The notes under the pieces are model-generated. The model did no database searches. It worked only from the letters and a program-made list of their open reading frames with translations, and had not been told where the DNA came from. Shown one piece after another: positions 55,800 to 63,540 of a DNA stretch of 64,000 bases; the stretch's first letter is position 1, and the number at the start of each line of letters is the position of its first letter. A program made the position numbers and the translations under genes. This stretch comes from Thermohalobaculum sp963822985 (lineage in GTDB: Bacteria > Pseudomonadota > Alphaproteobacteria > Rhodobacterales > Rhodobacteraceae): NCBI GenBank assembly GCA_963822985.1, contig CAWGJU010000018.1, positions 62,001 through 126,000 on the forward strand, read 5' to 3'.

Positions 55800-56765
55800 A
55801 TGACCCTGAAGGTCGCCATGATCGCCACCGGTGGAATCGCCGACACCCAGCTGGCTCCGGCGCTGACCCAGGCACCCAGCGCGCAGCTCTGGAGCGTGTA
55901 CAGCCGCGACAAGGGCCGCGCGAACGCGTTCGCCGCCAAGCATGGCGCCGCGTCACCGGATGCGGCGCACGAGGATCTGGACGCGCTGCTGGCGGATCCG
56001 GAGCTGGATGCCGTCCTCATCGCCTCGCCCGACAAGCTGCACGCCGATCAGGCCGTCCGCGCGGCGAAGGCCGGTAAGCACGTCCTGACAGAGAAGCCGA
56101 TGGCAACCGATCGCGAGGGCGCCGCCGCGATGGTCGACGCGGCGGACAAAGCCGGTGTCGTGCTGGCCGTAGCCTATCATCTGCGCTGGCACATGGGGCA
56201 TCGGAAGCTCTTCGAGGCCGCCCGGGACGGCGCCTTCGGTACGCTCCGCCACATGCGCGTCCACTGGCCGACACCCGCGCGAAACGCCGACGGCTGGCGG
56301 GCCAGATCCGAGGTCGGCCGCTGGTGGGCGCTGGCAGGCGTCGGCACGCACTGCCTCGACCAGATCCGCTGGTTCATGGTCCCGCAATGCGGAGAGATCA
56401 CGCGCGCCGAAAGCATCATCAACCGCAAGGTCTACAACGGCCCGCACGACGAGACCGCGCTGCTGACCTACCAGTTCGAGAACGGCTCGACCGCCGAGCT
56501 CTGTGCCTCGGTCCTCTACAGGGGCCCCCGGGTCATGGAGCTCTATGGCCCCGACGGGTATGCGATCTGCACGGACACCCTCGGTCCGCATGGGCAAGGC
56601 CGGATCGAGACGCAGGACGGCAGCTTCGACTACACCCCGGCCAATCCATATGTCGGCGAGATCGAGGACTTCGCTGACGCCATCCGCGACGGCCGACGGC
56701 CGGAAGTCGATGGCCGCGAGGGGGCTGCCAATGTCGATCTGCTGCTGAGGGCGGTGGGCGCGTGA
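55800..56765 (+). CDS. Gfo/Idh/MocA-family oxidoreductase
   Basis: 321 residues. The Rossmann start MTLKVAMIATGGIADTQLAP, the DAVLIASPDKLHADQAVRAA strand-helix and the signature GKHVLTEKPMATDREGAAA with the catalytic Lys are clear. The C-terminal domain contains WRARSEVGRWWALAGVGTHC and DQIRW with the His-Asp pair. The family oxidises or reduces sugar and inositol derivatives with NAD(P). The substrate is unknown; it has no co-directional carbohydrate genes adjacent. A good GTAAGGAG site precedes the ATG. Confidence 0.92.
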   Translation: MTLKVAMIATGGIADTQLAPALTQAPSAQLWSVYSRDKGRANAFAAKHGAASPDAAHEDLDALLADPELDAVLIASPDKLHADQAVRAAKAGKHVLTEKPMATDREGAAAMVDAADKAGVVLAVAYHLRWHMGHRKLFEAARDGAFGTLRHMRVHWPTPARNADGWRARSEVGRWWALAGVGTHCLDQIRWFMVPQCGEITRAESIINRKVYNGPHDETALLTYQFENGSTAELCASVLYRGPRVMELYGPDGYAICTDTLGPHGQGRIETQDGSFDYTPANPYVGEIEDFADAIRDGRRPEVDGREGAANVDLLLRAVGA

Positions 56766-56976
56766 TCCCCAGCCCGCCCGCGAACGGCCTATGGGACGTT
56801 CGAACGCCAAGCGACGCGGCAATACGATGCTGGCCGCCCCAGGTACGCGGCGCAGGGCGCGTGCCTTGCGTCCGCCTCACATCGGCATCGGAAGGCAAGC
56901 ATCGCTACAGATCCCGGATCCCACCGTTGATGTCTCCCTTCCCCCGGATCCTCTCACCGCACGCCGACGCATCACG

Positions 56977-58188
56977 ATGAGCCGCCCGCGCATCGGCAAC
57001 GGCGCCGCACGACGCATCTTCCTGGATCGCCACGCGTTGGCGGAACCGCCTGTCGGTCCCGCCCGGGGCGCGGACCTGCTGGCGCTGATCCGCCGGCTCG
57101 GGTTCGTCCAGGTCGACAGCGTCAACACGGTCGAGCGGGCGCACCACATGATCCTCTGGTCGCGGCGGCGATCCTACCGGCCGAAGGCGCTGCGTCTGTT
57201 GCACCAGCGGGACCGGGCCGTCTTCGAGCACTGGACGCACGACGCCTCGATCATCCCGATGGAGTTCCTGCCGTATTGGCGCTTTCGCTTTGCTCGCGAC
57301 GCCGAGCGCCTGCGCAGCCGCTACCGCAAGTGGCAGGGCCCGGAGTTCGAAGCGATACTGGAGAACGTGATCCGGCACGTCGCCCAGCATGGCCCGGTGC
57401 GCAGCGGCGACGTCGGCGAGCGTGACGAGCCGCGTCGGACTGGATGGTGGGAGTGGCACCCCTCCAAGACTGCCCTGGAGTACCTGTGGCGGTCCGGTCG
57501 TCTTGCGGTCAGACGGCGCGACGGCTTCGCCAAGGTCTACGATCTTGCCGAGCGGGTTTACCCCGACGTCGATCCCTCGCCGCCGGAGCGGACCATCGAC
57601 TGGGCCTGCAACGCGGCGCTCGACCGCCTCGGCTTCGCCACGTCGGGCGAGATCGCCGCGTTCTGGGGCATGGTCCGCCCCGAGGAGGCCAAGGCGTGGG
57701 CCGACGCGGCCCTGAAGCAGGGTCAGATCGAGCCGGTGGAGGTGGAGTCCGCGGATGGCACGCCACGGCGGAACTTCGCCCGACCGGGTCTCGCCAAGGC
57801 GGCGGCTGACGTTCCCGCCCCGACGAAGCAGCTGCGCGTGCTTTCGCCGTTCGATCCGGTGCTCCGCGACCGCAATCGCACGGAGCGGCTCTTCGGCTTC
57901 CATTATCGGATCGAGGTCTTCGTGCCGGAAGCGCGTCGCAAGTATGGTTACTGCGTTTTTCCGGTTCTGGAGGGCGATCGCCTGATCGGGCGTCTCGATG
58001 CCAGGGCCCGGCGAGCCGAAGGCATTCTGCATGTTGCGGCATTCTGGCCGGAGCCTGGAGTAACTGTGCCGAAGCAGCGGTTGGATCGGCTCGACGCCGA
58101 GTTCTTGCGGCTCGCACGGCTGTCGGGTTGCGATCAGGTGGTGCACGCAACCCGATGGCTCAGGCAGCCCAATGGCGCCACGCGTTGA
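56977..58188 (+). CDS. YcaQ/AlkZ-like DNA glycosylase (HTH_42 family)
   Basis: 403 residues from ATG 56977 (MSRPRIGNGAARRIFLDRHA). Winged-helix glycosylase of the HTH_42 superfamily. FVQVDSVNTVERAHHMILWS holds the Q-x-D catalytic motif (Gln45, Asp47) of the YcaQ (AlkX) group, which unhooks DNA interstrand crosslinks. WTHDASIIPMEFLPYWRFR, LRVLSPFDPVLRDRNRTERL and FGFHYRIEVFVPEARRKYGY are further family landmarks. Starts further upstream (56791) would add poorly supported residues. Single gene, intact. Confidence 0.9.
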   Translation: MSRPRIGNGAARRIFLDRHALAEPPVGPARGADLLALIRRLGFVQVDSVNTVERAHHMILWSRRRSYRPKALRLLHQRDRAVFEHWTHDASIIPMEFLPYWRFRFARDAERLRSRYRKWQGPEFEAILENVIRHVAQHGPVRSGDVGERDEPRRTGWWEWHPSKTALEYLWRSGRLAVRRRDGFAKVYDLAERVYPDVDPSPPERTIDWACNAALDRLGFATSGEIAAFWGMVRPEEAKAWADAALKQGQIEPVEVESADGTPRRNFARPGLAKAAADVPAPTKQLRVLSPFDPVLRDRNRTERLFGFHYRIEVFVPEARRKYGYCVFPVLEGDRLIGRLDARARRAEGILHVAAFWPEPGVTVPKQRLDRLDAEFLRLARLSGCDQVVHATRWLRQPNGATR

Positions 58189-58490
58189 AGTCGACCGCCC
58201 TTGATGTGGCTCAGCCGTCCGGTCGACGGAAGACCGTCGCTCACAGCCCTTAACTTCTCTTCGAGCCTCAGGCGCGCGCGTCGCAGAACCGTGGAAGCGG
58301 CGTTCGCAAGCAGCGAAGGTCTCGGACACCGAGCCGGACATTATCGACCCGCTCACCGGCTCTCCATCTCGGGGCAACTCCGCGGCTCTCGCCACTCCAT
58401 CGATTTTCTGTGTCGCACGGATTGAACCAATCTTCTGTGACAGGCGAGCGGGCGGGCCGCTTGCCTGGAACCTGGGCATCGGAGACACCC
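58189..58490. other. Intergenic region, no gene recognised
   Basis: About 300 bp between the glycosylase gene and a small hypothetical gene. No motif or RNA structure recognised. Confidence 0.4.
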
Positions 58491-58955
58491 ATGGACATCT
58501 CCACGAAAATGAGGTGCTACGGCTCGTGGGGCACGCAACCGCACCACGAAAGGGGAGCGCCGCAGCCGAACTACGTCTGGGAAATCCACTACGGAGTATT
58601 TGTCGTCGTCGATCTTGACATCGGCCGCACCGTCACGAACGCGGCGAGTGACGTCGTGTCGGAGCTCGCTGCTCGTCACGGGCCGCTCGCTGCTCCGCTG
58701 GTCTACCGAGACACGCTGGGCCGGTGGGACGGCATGACGGTGCGTTCCGGACGCTTCGCCGGCTATTACCCGCTCGCCGAAAGCTACGAAGAGGCGCGCA
58801 AGATCCTGCACCGCATGATCGAGGACCATGATCCGCGTCTCGGCGATGCTTTGCCGCCCCTCGACATGCTGAGCAACTCGCGTTGCTCAGCAGCCGGCAG
58901 GTTTGTCGGCAGCGCCGAGGAGCCCCTGTTGGCAATCGACGCTGGCGCACCATAG
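58491..58955 (+). CDS. Hypothetical protein
   Basis: 154 residues starting MDISTKMRCYGSWGTQPHHE; a longer frame from 58410 exists. The middle part VWEIHYGVFVVVDLDIGRTV and RDTLGRWDGMTVRSGRFAGY looks like a folded alpha/beta protein with natural codon bias. I do not recognise a family and see no signal peptide, transmembrane segment or metal motif. It could be a real orphan gene or a remnant, as the next kilobase is a patchwork of fragments. Confidence 0.4.
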   Translation: MDISTKMRCYGSWGTQPHHERGAPQPNYVWEIHYGVFVVVDLDIGRTVTNAASDVVSELAARHGPLAAPLVYRDTLGRWDGMTVRSGRFAGYYPLAESYEEARKILHRMIEDHDPRLGDALPPLDMLSNSRCSAAGRFVGSAEEPLLAIDAGAP

Positions 58956-59202
58956 GGCCAGCGCCGCCGGCGGTGAATGACCATCATTGATGGAACAACG
59001 GCTGCCGGTAGTCGGTCCCCGCGACGCTCATGATGCGCCATCAATGGACATCCCATTGCAGAAGGAGGCTCCACAAGAAGGCATCGAACCACCAGGCCAG
59101 AAACGGCGGGTCCCAACCTACGGATTGCGACGATGAGACCGGGAAGGGCGGGCGGACAAGAAGCATGCGGGAGCTCAAGGCGCCGCCCTGGTTCGGCAGA
59201 GA
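58956..59202. other. No gene recognised
   Basis: About 250 bp, containing no recognised gene, between the hypothetical gene and the SDR fragment. Confidence 0.4.
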
Positions 59203-59298
59203 TCAGGCCTCGTAGATCATCCGCTTCTGCATCCCGCCGTCGACGACGATCGTCTGCCCCGTGACGAAACCGGCGCCCGTCAGCCACTCGATGGCTTC
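59203..59298 (-). pseudogene. C-terminal fragment of a short-chain dehydrogenase
   Basis: About 31 codons: EAIEWLTGAGFVTGQTIVVD, then GGMQKRMIYEA and TGA. This is the last strand and C-terminus of an SDR protein, including the TGQTIVVDGG motif. The rest of the gene is absent; immediately to its right an ABC-ATPase fragment begins on the other strand. Confidence 0.7.
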
Positions 59299-59303
59299 AG
59301 CGC

Positions 59304-59448
59304 GCTCGAGCACCTGATGCCGCGCGAATGCGAGAACCTCTCGGGCGGCGAGATGCAGATGGTCGCCATCGGCCGCGCGCTGCTGGGCGCCCCGGGCCTC
59401 GTCCTCTTCGCCGAGCCCGAGCGCCGCCGCGCGCTCGTCGGGATCTGA
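59304..59448 (+). pseudogene. ABC transporter ATPase fragment (LivF-like)
   Basis: Reads LEHLMPRECENLSGGEMQMV followed by AIGRALLGAPGLVLFAEPER and a stop at 59448. The LSGGEMQM signature and the start of Walker B place it in branched-chain amino-acid-type ATPases (LivF). The Walker B glutamate context is changed (FAEPE), and the first two thirds of the protein are missing. It is directly followed by another ABC ATPase gene after 3 bp. Confidence 0.65.
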
Positions 59449-59451
59449 CGC

Positions 59452-59964
59452 ATGGACCAGGCTGCTGCGCCCATTCTCGCCGTCGAGCGTCTCGAAAAGG
59501 TCTACAGGCGCGGCTTCCCGCCCCGCCCGACCTTTCGGCTGGCCGCGGACTTCCGCGTCGACAAGCCAGGCGTCATCGGCCTGATGGGCCCGAACGGCTC
59601 GGGCAAGACGACGCTCTTCGAGCTGATCACCGGCTCAAATCGCCCGACCGCCGGCCGCGTCAGCGTGCTCGGCCGCGACATCCACCGCGTGCGCCCCTCC
59701 GAGCGCGACCGGCTGGCGATCCACTATCACCAGTCCTATCAGGTCCGGCACTTCCGCAGCCTGACGCCCGGCTTCCTGATGCAGCGCGCCGGCAGTGACT
59801 ATCCCGTCGTCCACCTCTTCGACGAGCCGCAGTTCAACACGCAGGACGGCTATATCGGCTTCATGCTCGACTTTTTCCGCCGGCTGCGCGCCGAGGGGCG
59901 GGTCGTCTTTCTTTGCCTGCACCCGCGTCGCGCGGCACGATCTCGGGCGGTTGGTGCGCCGTGA
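59452..59964 (+). pseudogene. ABC transporter ATP-binding protein, lacking signature region, 3' truncated
   Basis: Starts MDQAAAPILAVERLEKVYRR. Walker A GPNGSGKTT is near residue 45, followed by ELITGSNRPTAGRVSVLGRD. It then goes from HYHQSYQVRHFRSLTPGFLM directly to Walker B VVHLFDEPQFNTQDGYIGFM, without an LSGGQ signature. The ending LCLHP should lead to the H-loop region and a C-terminus, but sequence from about 59925 belongs to the opposite-strand molybdoenzyme. The missing signature is either a real subgroup property or an internal deletion. Confidence 0.6.
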
Positions 59965-62242
59965 CGGGCGGCGGCTCGCCCTGGAAGAATTCGATCTCGA
60001 CCAGCGCCGTGTGGGCGGACGGTCCCTGGCCGAGCCGCGAGGTGCCCCGGTCGCGCGTCAGCACGTTCGGGTTGCCGTGCTTGCACAATGTGCCGGGCCG
60101 CCCGGGCTCGGCCGGGTCGAACCACGCGCCCGTCGAGAGCTGGACGACGCCGGGCCGCACCGCGTCCGACAGGACCGCGCCGGCCAGGCAGGCGCCGCGC
60201 TCGTTCCAGACCCGGACGACGTCGCCCGCGGCGATGCCGCGCGCCGCGGCGTCGCCGGGGTTGATCGTAATCGGCTCGCGGTCCGCGACCTTGGAGGCCT
60301 TCGACACCCGGCCGGGGTCGAACTGGCTGTGCAGCCGCGTGCGCGGCTGGTTCGAGATCAGGTGCAGCTGTCCGGGGGCGGCGTGGCCCAGCCATTCCGC
60401 AGGCTCGATCCAGACGGGATGGCCCGGGCAGTCGTCATAGCCGAAGCCGGCGATCCGCTCGGAGAAGATCTCGATGCGGCCCGTCGGGGTCGTCAGCGGG
60501 TTGCGCTGCGGGTCGTCGCGGAAGGCCGAGAGCAGGACTGGCTCGGACGGGTTGGGCGGCAGCTGGGCCGTCCCGGTCTCGCGCAGGGCGTCGAGCGTCG
60601 GCAGCGAAAAGCCCACCTCGCCGGCGCGCTGGCGCGCCTGGTCCCAGAGGTGGCGGATCCAGTCCTCGGGGCTGCGGCCCTCGGTATAGGCGGCCTCGAG
60701 CCCCATGCGGCGGGCCAGGCCGGAAAAGATCTCAAAGTCGCTGCGCGCCTCGCCGACCGGGTCGACGGCCTGGCGCATGGCGACGATCAGCGGCTCCCAA
60801 TGCGTCATCGCGATGTCCTCGCGCTCGAGCGCCGTCGTCGCGGGGAAGACGATGTCGGCGTGCCGCGCCATCGGCGTCCACCAGATCTCGTTGACGATCA
60901 CGGTCTCGGGCCGGTGCAGTGCCTGGACCAGCCGGTGCAGCTCCTGATGGTGGTGAAAGGGATTGCCGCCCGTCCAATAGACGAGCCGTATGTCGGGATA
61001 GCTGCGGCGCTGGCCGTCGAACTCGTACTCCGCCCCGGGGTTCAGCAGCATGTCCGAGATGCGGGCGACCGGGATCGCGGTGGCGACCGGGTTCCGGCCC
61101 TGCGGCACCGCCGGGAACTTGAAGGGCAGGACCGGGTTGCCGATGCCGTTCTCGGACGAATAGCCGATGCCGAAGCCGCCGCCCGGCAGCCCGATCTGGC
61201 CCAGCATGGCGGCCAGCACCACGGCCATCCAGACCGGCTGCTCGCCATGATCGGCGCGCTGGACCGACCACGAGACGGTGACCATCGTGCGCGTCGCCGC
61301 CATGCGGCGGGCCAGCGCCCGGATCGTGTCGGCCGGGATCTCGGTGATCGCGGCGGCCCAGTCGGCGTCCTTCGGCTGGCCGTCGGCGCCCATCAGATAC
61401 GGCTCGAAGCGCTCCCACCCGGTGCAGTAGCGGTCGAGGAAGGCGCGGTCGTGCAACCCTTCGGCCGCCAGCGTGTGCGCGAGGCCCAGCATCAGCGCAA
61501 CATCCGTATTCGGCCGGGCCGGCAGCCATTCGGCGCCGAGCTCGGCCATCATGTCCGAGCGCAGCGGCGAGACGCTGACGAACTCGGCGCCGTTCGCGCG
61601 GGCCGACAGCAACCCTTCGCGCATCGTGTGACGCCCGACCCCGCCGGAGGTGACCTGCGAGTTCTTCTGCGCCAGCCCGCCGAAGGCTATGATCAGCCGG
61701 CTGTGCTCGGCGATCACCGGCCAGGACGTGGCCGTGTTCAGCACCAATTCGGCGAACGGGCCGACGACGTGCGGCGCAATCGCATAGGCCGCGGCATAGG
61801 AATAGTTGGCGATCGAGGCGGTGTAGCCGCCGGCGCAGTTGAGAAAGCGGTGGATGTGGCTCTGCGCATGGTGAAAGCGCCCGGCGCTCGCCCAGCCATA
61901 GCTGCCGCCGAAGACCGCCTGGGGCCCGTGCTCGCGGCGCACGCGGTCGAGCGCGGCGGCGGCGATGTCCAATGCCTCGTCCCAGGGCACGGCGACGAAG
62001 GGCTCGCGGCCCCGGCCGGTGCGGTCGCCGCCGGGGCCGCGCTTCAGGTAATCGCGGCGGATGGCTGGCCGGCGCACGCGCGTCGGGTGGTCGACCATGT
62101 CGATGATGCCGGGGCCGATGACGGCCGGGTCCGGATCCTCGGCATAGTCGCGGATGCCGGTCAGCTTGCCGCCCTCGACCTCGGCCCAATAAGTGCCCCA
62201 ATGCGTGCTGAATGGCGTGACCCGAACATCCGGCTTGTTCAT
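59861..62242 (-). CDS. Molybdopterin-dependent oxidoreductase (BisC/TMAO-DMSO reductase type)
   Basis: 793 residues from ATG 62242. Mo-bis-MGD enzyme of the DMSO-reductase family without an N-terminal Fe-S motif. VFGGSYGWASAGRFHHAQSH contains the Mo-ligand serine near residue 120. Other cofactor-contact segments are TGGNPFHHHQ, NEIWWTPMARHADIVFPATT, LISNQPRTRLHSQFDP and CKHGNPNVLTRDRGTSRLGQ. It begins MNKPDVRVTPFSTHWGTYWA without a Tat signal, so it is cytoplasmic, as biotin sulfoxide reductase is. Homology ends at about ALVEIEFFQGEPPPVTAHQP; the last 25 or so residues run through the ABC fragment, so the natural stop was lost. Confidence 0.88.
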   Translation of the reverse strand: MNKPDVRVTPFSTHWGTYWAEVEGGKLTGIRDYAEDPDPAVIGPGIIDMVDHPTRVRRPAIRRDYLKRGPGGDRTGRGREPFVAVPWDEALDIAAAALDRVRREHGPQAVFGGSYGWASAGRFHHAQSHIHRFLNCAGGYTASIANYSYAAAYAIAPHVVGPFAELVLNTATSWPVIAEHSRLIIAFGGLAQKNSQVTSGGVGRHTMREGLLSARANGAEFVSVSPLRSDMMAELGAEWLPARPNTDVALMLGLAHTLAAEGLHDRAFLDRYCTGWERFEPYLMGADGQPKDADWAAAITEIPADTIRALARRMAATRTMVTVSWSVQRADHGEQPVWMAVVLAAMLGQIGLPGGGFGIGYSSENGIGNPVLPFKFPAVPQGRNPVATAIPVARISDMLLNPGAEYEFDGQRRSYPDIRLVYWTGGNPFHHHQELHRLVQALHRPETVIVNEIWWTPMARHADIVFPATTALEREDIAMTHWEPLIVAMRQAVDPVGEARSDFEIFSGLARRMGLEAAYTEGRSPEDWIRHLWDQARQRAGEVGFSLPTLDALRETGTAQLPPNPSEPVLLSAFRDDPQRNPLTTPTGRIEIFSERIAGFGYDDCPGHPVWIEPAEWLGHAAPGQLHLISNQPRTRLHSQFDPGRVSKASKVADREPITINPGDAAARGIAAGDVVRVWNERGACLAGAVLSDAVRPGVVQLSTGAWFDPAEPGRPGTLCKHGNPNVLTRDRGTSRLGQGPSAHTALVEIEFFQGEPPPVTAHQPPEIVPRDAGAGKERRPAPRRAAGGKSRA

Positions 62243-62344
62243 GGCGTGCTCCCGTGCTTGGCCGGCAAAGTCGGGCGCCCGCCCGGCGCTGTCAACGGCC
62301 GGCGCCCTAGACGGTTTCCCACGCTCGACTCTCGCTGGAGGTCT

Positions 62345-62421
62345 TGGTGGCGGGGGTGGGACTCGAACCCACGACCTCGGGATTATGAGTTCCGCGCTCT
62401 AACCAGCTGAGCTACCCAGCC
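62345..62421 (-). tRNA. tRNA with CAT anticodon (Met elongator, or Ile2)
   Basis: 77 nt with the 3' CCA encoded. It starts GGCTGGGTAGCTCAGC and has the anticodon loop CTCATAA and the T-loop TTCGAGT. The D stem, T stem (GTGGG/CCCAC) and most of the acceptor stem pair. Two mismatches are visible: U4 against C69 in the acceptor stem and A30 against C40 in the anticodon stem. CAT is shared by initiator, elongator Met and lysidine-modified Ile tRNA. The opening resembles elongator tRNA-Met, but Ile2 is not excluded. Confidence 0.9.
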
Positions 62422-62667
62422 GCCCGATGGAGGCGCGGAATAAGGCCGGTCGGGCGCGCGGTCAAGCGCGATGCCGGCCCGGAGCCGGGCCGGTCGCCGG
62501 GCCGGCAGCCCGCCGCCTCCCCGCCCGCCAGACAGCGCTGCCCGCCCGCACCGCAACGCCGCCGCCGATCTTCTGCGACAGGATTTTCGATGAGATGACG
62601 TGTAGAAACCCCTTGCGGATCCGCTCGACGCCTTACCATATGTCCTTATGTAATGACTGGAGCTCGG

Positions 62668-62919
62668 ATGACGCTGGAATCGACCGTGACATCGAAAGGG
62701 CAGACCACCCTGCCGAAGGATGTGAGGGACCGCCTCGGTCTCGCGCCGGGCGACAAGGTGCGCTACCTCATCATCGGTGACGAGATCCGTCTCGTCCGCC
62801 CGAGAAAGGTGATGACCCTGTGCGGAAGTCTTCCGCATCATGGCGAGGCCGTCGGACTGGACGAAATGGACCGGGCGGTTCGCGAGATGGCCGCCGCCCG
62901 GCAGCGTCCCGACAGGTGA
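62668..62919 (+). CDS. AbrB/MazE-family antitoxin
   Basis: 83 residues from ATG 62668 (MTLESTVTSKGQTTLPKDVR); an ATG at 62653 is an alternative, but GGAG lies in front of 62668. The swapped-hairpin AbrB fold is given by TVTSKGQTTLPKDVRDRLGL and KVRYLIIGDEIRLVRPRKV. The C-terminal half is the toxin-binding tail. The pair probably represses its own promoter, which would lie in the AT-richer stretch around 62620-62660. The toxin gene follows after 10 bp. Confidence 0.88.
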   Translation: MTLESTVTSKGQTTLPKDVRDRLGLAPGDKVRYLIIGDEIRLVRPRKVMTLCGSLPHHGEAVGLDEMDRAVREMAAARQRPDR

Positions 62920-62929
62920 CACGCGACCG

Positions 62930-63328
62930 GTGATCGGGCTCGACAGCAACATTCTGGTCCGGTTTCTGGTGCAGGACGATCCCGCGCAGTCCGCCATGGC
63001 ACGGTCGCTCCTGAGCCGCTGTTCCGCGAGGGAGCCGGGTTTCGTCGGCAGGGAAGTCCTTGTCGAACTGGTCTGGGTGCTCGAGCGCGCCTATGGCCGG
63101 GCGGCCCCGGACATCTCGTCCGCGCTGATCGGCCTGCTCGAGGCCGAGGAATTGGTCGTCGAGGACGCCGACGACGTTGCCGCGGCCGCTGTCGCCTATG
63201 GCAGCGGCATGACGGACTTCGCCGACCATATGATCGCGGCGGCCGCCATGCGCGCCGGCTGCGACACGCTCTACACCTTCGACCGGAAAGCGGCGCGCCA
63301 CAATCGGGTGACGTTACTCGTGAAGTAG
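62930..63328 (+). CDS. PIN-domain toxin (VapC-like)
   Basis: 132 residues from GTG 62930. Putative endoribonuclease; the acidic site is formed by Asp5 (VIGLDSNILVRF), the Glu in VLVELVWVLE and the Asp pair in GMTDFADHMIAAAAM and YTFDRKAAR. It depends on Mg2+ and is neutralised by the AbrB-type antitoxin encoded 10 bp upstream. The frame upstream of this GTG remains open to 62840 but would overlap the antitoxin gene. Confidence 0.88.
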   Translation: MIGLDSNILVRFLVQDDPAQSAMARSLLSRCSAREPGFVGREVLVELVWVLERAYGRAAPDISSALIGLLEAEELVVEDADDVAAAAVAYGSGMTDFADHMIAAAAMRAGCDTLYTFDRKAARHNRVTLLVK

Positions 63329-63540
63329 CGAGTGGTTCGACCGAGACGGGCGAGTCCGATTCGTCCGCATTTTGGCCGAACGCAGCGCGGACGCTCGCGT
63401 CACATTCATGCTGCGCTGCACGCAGACATCGAGATAGGCGGCAACATTTGAAGGCATTTTGGGGAAACTATGTCGATCAATGACTTAACGTGGCTTGGAC
63501 GCGTGCAAGCCATCCGGCGTGCGCCTCCGCGCACCGCCTC
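63329..63540. other. Intergenic region between convergent genes
   Basis: About 210 bp. Slightly less GC-rich than its surroundings around 63420-63490. No transcription terminator with clear T-run was identified, and no gene. Confidence 0.4.

Noticed and set aside
55547..56035. 162-codon minus-strand open frame
   Set aside because: Mostly antisense to the start of the Gfo/Idh gene, with no motif and Ser/Ala/Gly-rich composition.
26097..62242. TorT-like protein and TMAO-type molybdoenzyme as one TMAO respiration system
   Set aside because: They are some 33 kb apart and no torS, torR, torC or torD is present; the enzyme has no Tat signal and looks cytoplasmic like BisC.
59795..62410. 871-codon plus-strand open frame
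   Set aside because: Exactly antisense to the molybdopterin oxidoreductase; composition is the Arg/Gly/His-rich pattern produced by GC-rich codons read backwards.
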